NCBI GenBank assembly: GCA_041490205.1
Contig: JBGPSQ010000136.1
Location: 1 to 8,038 of the forward strand
Source: DATDDB01 sp041490205
GTDB lineage: Bacteria > Pseudomonadota > Gammaproteobacteria > Burkholderiales > Gallionellaceae
DNA length: 8,038 bases
Direction: 5' to 3'
Shown here: positions 4,820-8,038 of the stretch, one piece after another
Position numbering within the stretch: position 1 is the stretch's first letter
How the letters are laid out: the number at the start of each line of letters is the position of its first letter
Notes under the pieces: model-generated
Seen by the model: only the letters and a program-made list of their open reading frames with translations
The model's database searches: none
What the model was told of the DNA's origin: nothing
Position numbers and translations under genes: made by a program

Positions 4820-7006
4820 TTAATGCGTTTGGACGCCGGCCACTGCCAGCGCGCTCATTTCAACAATGCGGCGCACGGTCGCGGAAGGCGTCATGATATG
4901 CACCGATTTTGCGGCGCCCAGCAGCACCGGGCCTATGGTGATGCCGTCACCCGCGATCATTTTCAGCAGGTTGAAGGAAATGTTTGCCGCATCCAGGTTG
5001 GGCATGATGAGCAGGTTGGCCGGTCCATGCAAGCGTGAATTGGGGAACAACTGCATGCGCAGCGTCTCCGAAACGGCGGTATCGGCATGCATTTCGCCGT
5101 CAACTTCCAGATCGGGCGCTTTATGTTTCAGCAACTCGTTGGCCTGGCGCATCTTGCGCGCGGAAGCGTCGTCGAAACCGCCAAAATTGGAATGCGACAG
5201 CAGCGCCACCTTGGGCGTGATGCCGAAACGGCGCATTTCCTCAACTGCCAGCAAGGTGATTTCCGCGATTTGTTCAGCGCTGGGATCAAGGTTGATGTGA
5301 GTATCGCAAATAAACAGTGTGTGGCTGGGAAGCGGCAGGATATTGAGCGTCGCAAACACACTGGCATCGGAATGCAGGCCGATCTCCTCGCTGATAAAAC
5401 GCAAATGTTCCTGAGGCATGGAAACCATGCCGCACAACAGGGCGTCAGCTTTCCCGTCTTGCACCATCGAGGCGCCGATCAGCGTGTTGTGGCGCGCCAT
5501 GCCTTCCGGGTTGACCAGCACAAAATGTTCTCCTGCGCGGATGCGCAGACCCAATTTGAGTATGCGCTGAGCGACCATGGCCGGACGGCCGATCAGGATG
5601 GGATGCGCCAATCCTTCGTCCACCACCGCCTGTACCGCGTGCAATACGCGCTCGTCCTCCCCTTCGGCGTAAACAAGCCGTTTGGGGTGTTTTTTCGCGT
5701 AATCCAGCACCGGCTTCATCAGCATGCCTGATTCGTGGATGAAATGCGACAGGCGTTCGCGGTAAGCTGCCATGTCTGACAAAGGCCGTTTTGCGATGCC
5801 GCTGTCCATCGCGGCCTGCGCCACCGCAGGTGCGATCCGTGTGATCAGGCGCGGGTCGAACGGCTTGGGAATCAGGTACTCGGGGCCGAAGTGCAAAGAT
5901 TCCTCGCCATACACGGCGGCCACCGCATCGGATTGCTCGGCTTGCGCCAATCCGGCAATGGCTTTCACAGCAGCCAGCTTCATTGCCTCGTTAATCGTGG
6001 AAGCGCCCACATCCAGCGCCCCCCTGAAAATGTAGGGGAAGCACAGTGCGTTGTTGACCTGGTTCGGGTAATCCGAGCGCCCCGTTGCGATAATCACGTC
6101 CGGTCGCGCGGCGTGCGCTTCCTCCGGCAGGATTTCCGGAGTGGGATTGGCCAGTGCGAAGATCAGCGGCCTGTCGGCCATCAGCTTGACCATAGCGGGC
6201 TTCAGCACACCTCCGGCGGACAATCCCAGGAATACATCCGCCCCGGCAATGACTTCGCCCAGCGTGCGCGCGGCAGTCTCCACGGCATAACGCGCCTTAT
6301 TGTCGTCCATCTCCTCGGTGCGGCCCTTATAGACCACGCCCTTGATGTCGGTGACGACGATATTCTCCATGCGCACGCCGAGGCTGACCAGCATGTCCAG
6401 GCAGGCCAGCGCTGCTGCGCCCGCCCCGCTCACCACCAGTTTGATTTTTGCTATGTCCTTGCCGACCACTTTGACACCGTTGAGCAGCGCCGCGCCGACG
6501 ATGATCGCGGTGCCGTGCTGGTCATCATGGAACACCGGGATGTGCATGCGCTCGCGCAACTTGCGCTCGATGTAGAAACATTCGGGCGCCTTGATGTCTT
6601 CCAGATTGATGCCGCCGAAAGAAGGCTCCAGCGAGGCGATGATATCCACCAACTTGTCGGGATCGCGCTCGTCAATCTCGATGTCGAACACATCAATGCC
6701 GGCAAATTTCTTGAACAGCACGCCCTTGCCTTCCATTACCGGCTTGGCGGCGAGCGGGCCGATCGCCCCCAGGCCCAGCACTGCAGTGCCATTCGTGACC
6801 ACTGCGACCAGATTGCCGCGTGCCGTGAGGTTGCGCGCCTCTTCAGCGTCGGCCACGATGGCTTCGCAGGCTGCGGCTACGCCGGGAGAATAGGCCAGCG
6901 CAAGGTCGCGCTGGGTCAGCATCGGCTTGCTGGGGGTAACGGTTATTTTGCCCGGTGTGGGCAGGCGGTGATATTGGAGCGCGGCTTGGCGCAGTTGCTC
7001 ATCCAT
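4820..7006 (-). CDS. maeB: NADP-dependent malic enzyme with phosphotransacetylase-like domain
   Basis: It decarboxylates malate to pyruvate, yielding NADPH, in the cytoplasm. The malic enzyme half (about 1-425) shows AYSPGVA at 38-44 (Tyr39), EGKG with Lys94, NLEDIKAPECF at 134-144 (metal-binding Glu136 and Asp137), HDDQHGTA at 160-167, and nucleotide-binding SGAGAAA at 193-199. The C-terminal half (about 428-728) resembles phosphotransacetylase (LVYAEGEDERV at 444-454, SHSNFG at 604-609); in this family it usually senses acetyl-CoA rather than catalysing. At 728 residues it is about 30 shorter than Escherichia coli MaeB (759 as I recall). The loss falls between LVNPEG (497-502) and TLIGA (508-512). 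The start MDEQLRQAALQYHRLP is the family's usual N-terminus, although no clear ribosome site precedes 7006. Confidence 0.93.
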   Translation of the reverse strand: MDEQLRQAALQYHRLPTPGKITVTPSKPMLTQRDLALAYSPGVAAACEAIVADAEEARNLTARGNLVAVVTNGTAVLGLGAIGPLAAKPVMEGKGVLFKKFAGIDVFDIEIDERDPDKLVDIIASLEPSFGGINLEDIKAPECFYIERKLRERMHIPVFHDDQHGTAIIVGAALLNGVKVVGKDIAKIKLVVSGAGAAALACLDMLVSLGVRMENIVVTDIKGVVYKGRTEEMDDNKARYAVETAARTLGEVIAGADVFLGLSAGGVLKPAMVKLMADRPLIFALANPTPEILPEEAHAARPDVIIATGRSDYPNQVNNALCFPYIFRGALDVGASTINEAMKLAAVKAIAGLAQAEQSDAVAAVYGEESLHFGPEYLIPKPFDPRLITRIAPAVAQAAMDSGIAKRPLSDMAAYRERLSHFIHESGMLMKPVLDYAKKHPKRLVYAEGEDERVLHAVQAVVDEGLAHPILIGRPAMVAQRILKLGLRIRAGEHFVLVNPEGMARHNTLIGASMVQDGKADALLCGMVSMPQEHLRFISEEIGLHSDASVFATLNILPLPSHTLFICDTHINLDPSAEQIAEITLLAVEEMRRFGITPKVALLSHSNFGGFDDASARKMRQANELLKHKAPDLEVDGEMHADTAVSETLRMQLFPNSRLHGPANLLIMPNLDAANISFNLLKMIAGDGITIGPVLLGAAKSVHIMTPSATVRRIVEMSALAVAGVQTH

Positions 7007-7228
7007 GATTTCGTGCTAGGGGTTTCCCCGAGGTTGTGTTGTTCAGCCATGGTCAGACCAGGATTTTCCGCACCGGAAGCAATGCTGAAGCCAAAGCGCA
7101 ATGCTTAGCACAATGAGTCTGGATAGCCCGCCAAATCAGACGTTGCGGGCATCCGGCCCCGAAATGCACCGGTTAAAATCTTGAACCCGAATGAACAAAC
7201 TGAACAATCGGGGGTCGAACTACACCGG

Positions 7229-7234
7229 ATTATA
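7229..7234 (-). promoter_or_regulatory. maeB: Candidate -10 box for the maeB operon
   Basis: The minus strand reads TATAAT, a perfect sigma-70 -10 hexamer, but no good -35 hexamer lies 16-18 bp upstream. If real, the transcript would begin near 7222 and carry an untranslated leader of roughly 215 bases before maeB. Confidence 0.35.
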
Positions 7235-7306
7235 CTGCAAGCGATAACTTGTGGCGTGGCTGCAACATACGAGGCGCATGCTCAAGGATGTGCAGAAGCG
7301 ATTTGA

Positions 7307-7312
7307 TAAAAT
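7307..7312 (+). promoter_or_regulatory. Candidate -10 box for the alpha/beta hydrolase gene
   Basis: TAAAAT (5 of 6 to the consensus) lies 78 bp upstream of ATG 7391 in an A/T-rich patch. No convincing -35 is seen at 17 bp spacing, so support is weak. Confidence 0.25.
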
Positions 7313-7390
7313 TAGCATCATTAAAGCTTAAAGCGCAATTTACGGCTGCCCGGTTGCATCGGGGTGGTTATTAGAGGGAATTGAATCATT

Positions 7391-8038
7391 ATGAAAACTA
7401 TGGAATTGCTCGCCGGCGACCGCGCGGTGCTGCTGGTGCACGGATTGCAGGGCGTGCCTGCAGAAATGCTGCCGCTCGCCAAGCGCTTGCACAAGGCAGG
7501 TTACACCGTGCGCGTGCCGCATTTCAAGGGCTATGGCTACCATGCAGGAGATACGGCCCATTCGGTCACCGAATGGCGCAATTGGCACGATCAGGTGCTG
7601 GCGGAATTGCGCGAAATGAAGCGCCAATACCGTACCGTATCTGTTGGCGGTCTGTGCATAGGCGCAGTGCTGGCACTGAGCGTGGCCGCCGAAGCAGGCG
7701 ATGAAATCGACGGCCTGTCGCTGTTGTCCACCACCCTGTTTTATGATGGCTGGAGCATACCCTGGTATCGCTTCATGCTGCCGCTCGGCTATTACACGCC
7801 GTTCCGCTACATCTATGCCTACAAGGAGCGCGAGCCGTACGGCCTGAAGAACGAACCATTGCGCCGCTGGGTCGCGCGGGAGATGGCGCATAAGACATCA
7901 TCCATTGCCGGGGCCTCCAAGCTGACGCTGCCCGCCGTTCATGAAGCGGAATTGCTGATCAACTCGGTAAAATCCAGGCTGAAACAGGTTACCGTGCCCG
8001 CGCTGGTCGTTCATGCCGTAGAAGACGATGTATCGACC
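7391..8038 (+). CDS. Alpha/beta hydrolase, Est30-like, N-terminal part (runs off the window)
   Basis: An open frame of 216 codons continues past the right edge. It shows the fold's landmarks: VHGLQG at residues 16-21 (oxyanion region), GYGYHAGD at 47-54, the nucleophile elbow GGLCIG at 86-91, and VVHAVEDD at 206-213, whose Asp is a likely triad acid. The catalytic His would lie beyond the window. The overall pattern recalls monoglyceride-lipase or Est30-type carboxylesterases (serine hydrolases), but the elbow residue is Cys89 (codon 7655-7657), not Ser. The substrate is unknown; no signal peptide is seen, so it is cytoplasmic. An in-frame TGA at 7382 limits upstream starts. AGAGGG at 7373-7378 is the ribosome site, though 12 bases from ATG is long. 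Confidence 0.8.
   Translation, partial: MKTMELLAGDRAVLLVHGLQGVPAEMLPLAKRLHKAGYTVRVPHFKGYGYHAGDTAHSVTEWRNWHDQVLAELREMKRQYRTVSVGGLCIGAVLALSVAAEAGDEIDGLSLLSTTLFYDGWSIPWYRFMLPLGYYTPFRYIYAYKEREPYGLKNEPLRRWVAREMAHKTSSIAGASKLTLPAVHEAELLINSVKSRLKQVTVPALVVHAVEDDVST

Larger units (their letters stand above)
7007..7390. other. Divergent intergenic region between maeB and the hydrolase gene
   Basis: About 384 bp separate the two divergent starts. It holds a perfect minus-strand TATAAT at 7229-7234, a weak plus-strand TAAAAT at 7307-7312, and a CCCGA/TCGGG inverted repeat at 7186-7190 and 7208-7212 enclosing a tandem TGAACAAAC/TGAACAATC repeat (7192-7200, 7201-7209). A GGGG-AAA-CCCC mini-hairpin lies 12 bp upstream of the maeB start. 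No gene is supported here. Confidence 0.5.

Noticed and set aside
6943..7050. Short minus-strand frame from ATG 7050 (35 codons) overlapping the maeB start, as a leader peptide or N-terminal extension
   Set aside because: It is out of frame with maeB, has no ribosome binding site, and maeB already starts at its family-typical N-terminus.
5891..7108. 405-codon open frame on the plus strand opposite maeB
   Set aside because: It is antisense to a clearly identified malic enzyme, has the His/Gln/Arg-rich composition typical of a shadow frame in GC-rich DNA, and matches no family I know.
7340..7891. 183-codon minus-strand open frame opposite the hydrolase
   Set aside because: The plus-strand frame from 7391 has clear alpha/beta hydrolase motifs and a ribosome site; this one is its antisense shadow.

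Overview
The window looks like chromosomal DNA of a betaproteobacterium, probably in or near the Nitrosomonadales (Gallionellaceae-like). This rests on protein character and gene content: a Lys/Ala/Pro-rich histone-H1-like tail ending in Trp-Pro-Phe-Pro, a two-domain NADP malic enzyme, and a birA-coaX-SPOR gene string. The placement is from recalled family resemblance, not from a search.

Layout: (1) 1-162 is the 3' end of a plus-strand histone-H1-like gene, closed by a strong intrinsic terminator at 239-268. (2) 269-962 has no credible protein gene. Its right two thirds hold a small structure that reads like a collapsed integrative element at the 3' end of a tRNA. A degenerate copy of the tRNA 3' end (514-536) and the intact one (963-986) flank about 430 bp carrying six TACTCACA-type repeats arranged like integrase arm sites. 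A similar minus-strand terminator lies just past each tRNA end. (3) 963-1039 is an elongator tRNA-Met on the minus strand. (4) 1160-7006 is a tight five-gene minus-strand string: maeB (malic enzyme), a patatin-like phospholipase, birA (biotin ligase/repressor), coaX (type III pantothenate kinase) and a membrane-anchored SPOR-domain protein. Neighbouring genes overlap or lie 5 to 10 bp apart, so co-transcription is likely. (5) 7007-7390 is a divergent intergenic region. (6) 7391-8038 is the start of a plus-strand alpha/beta hydrolase that runs off the window.

Functionally the string joins central carbon metabolism (malate to pyruvate, acetyl-CoA-related control), cofactor supply (biotinylation of acetyl-CoA carboxylase; the first step of CoA synthesis), lipid hydrolysis and an envelope SPOR protein. 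The common thread may be CoA, biotin and lipid metabolism, but that is inference.

The main oddities are the att-like mini-element beside tRNA-Met, a G/C-homopolymer block in the SPOR gene where a conserved motif is expected, a stretch of about 28 residues missing from the phosphotransacetylase-like half of MaeB, and a Cys in the nucleophile position of the hydrolase.
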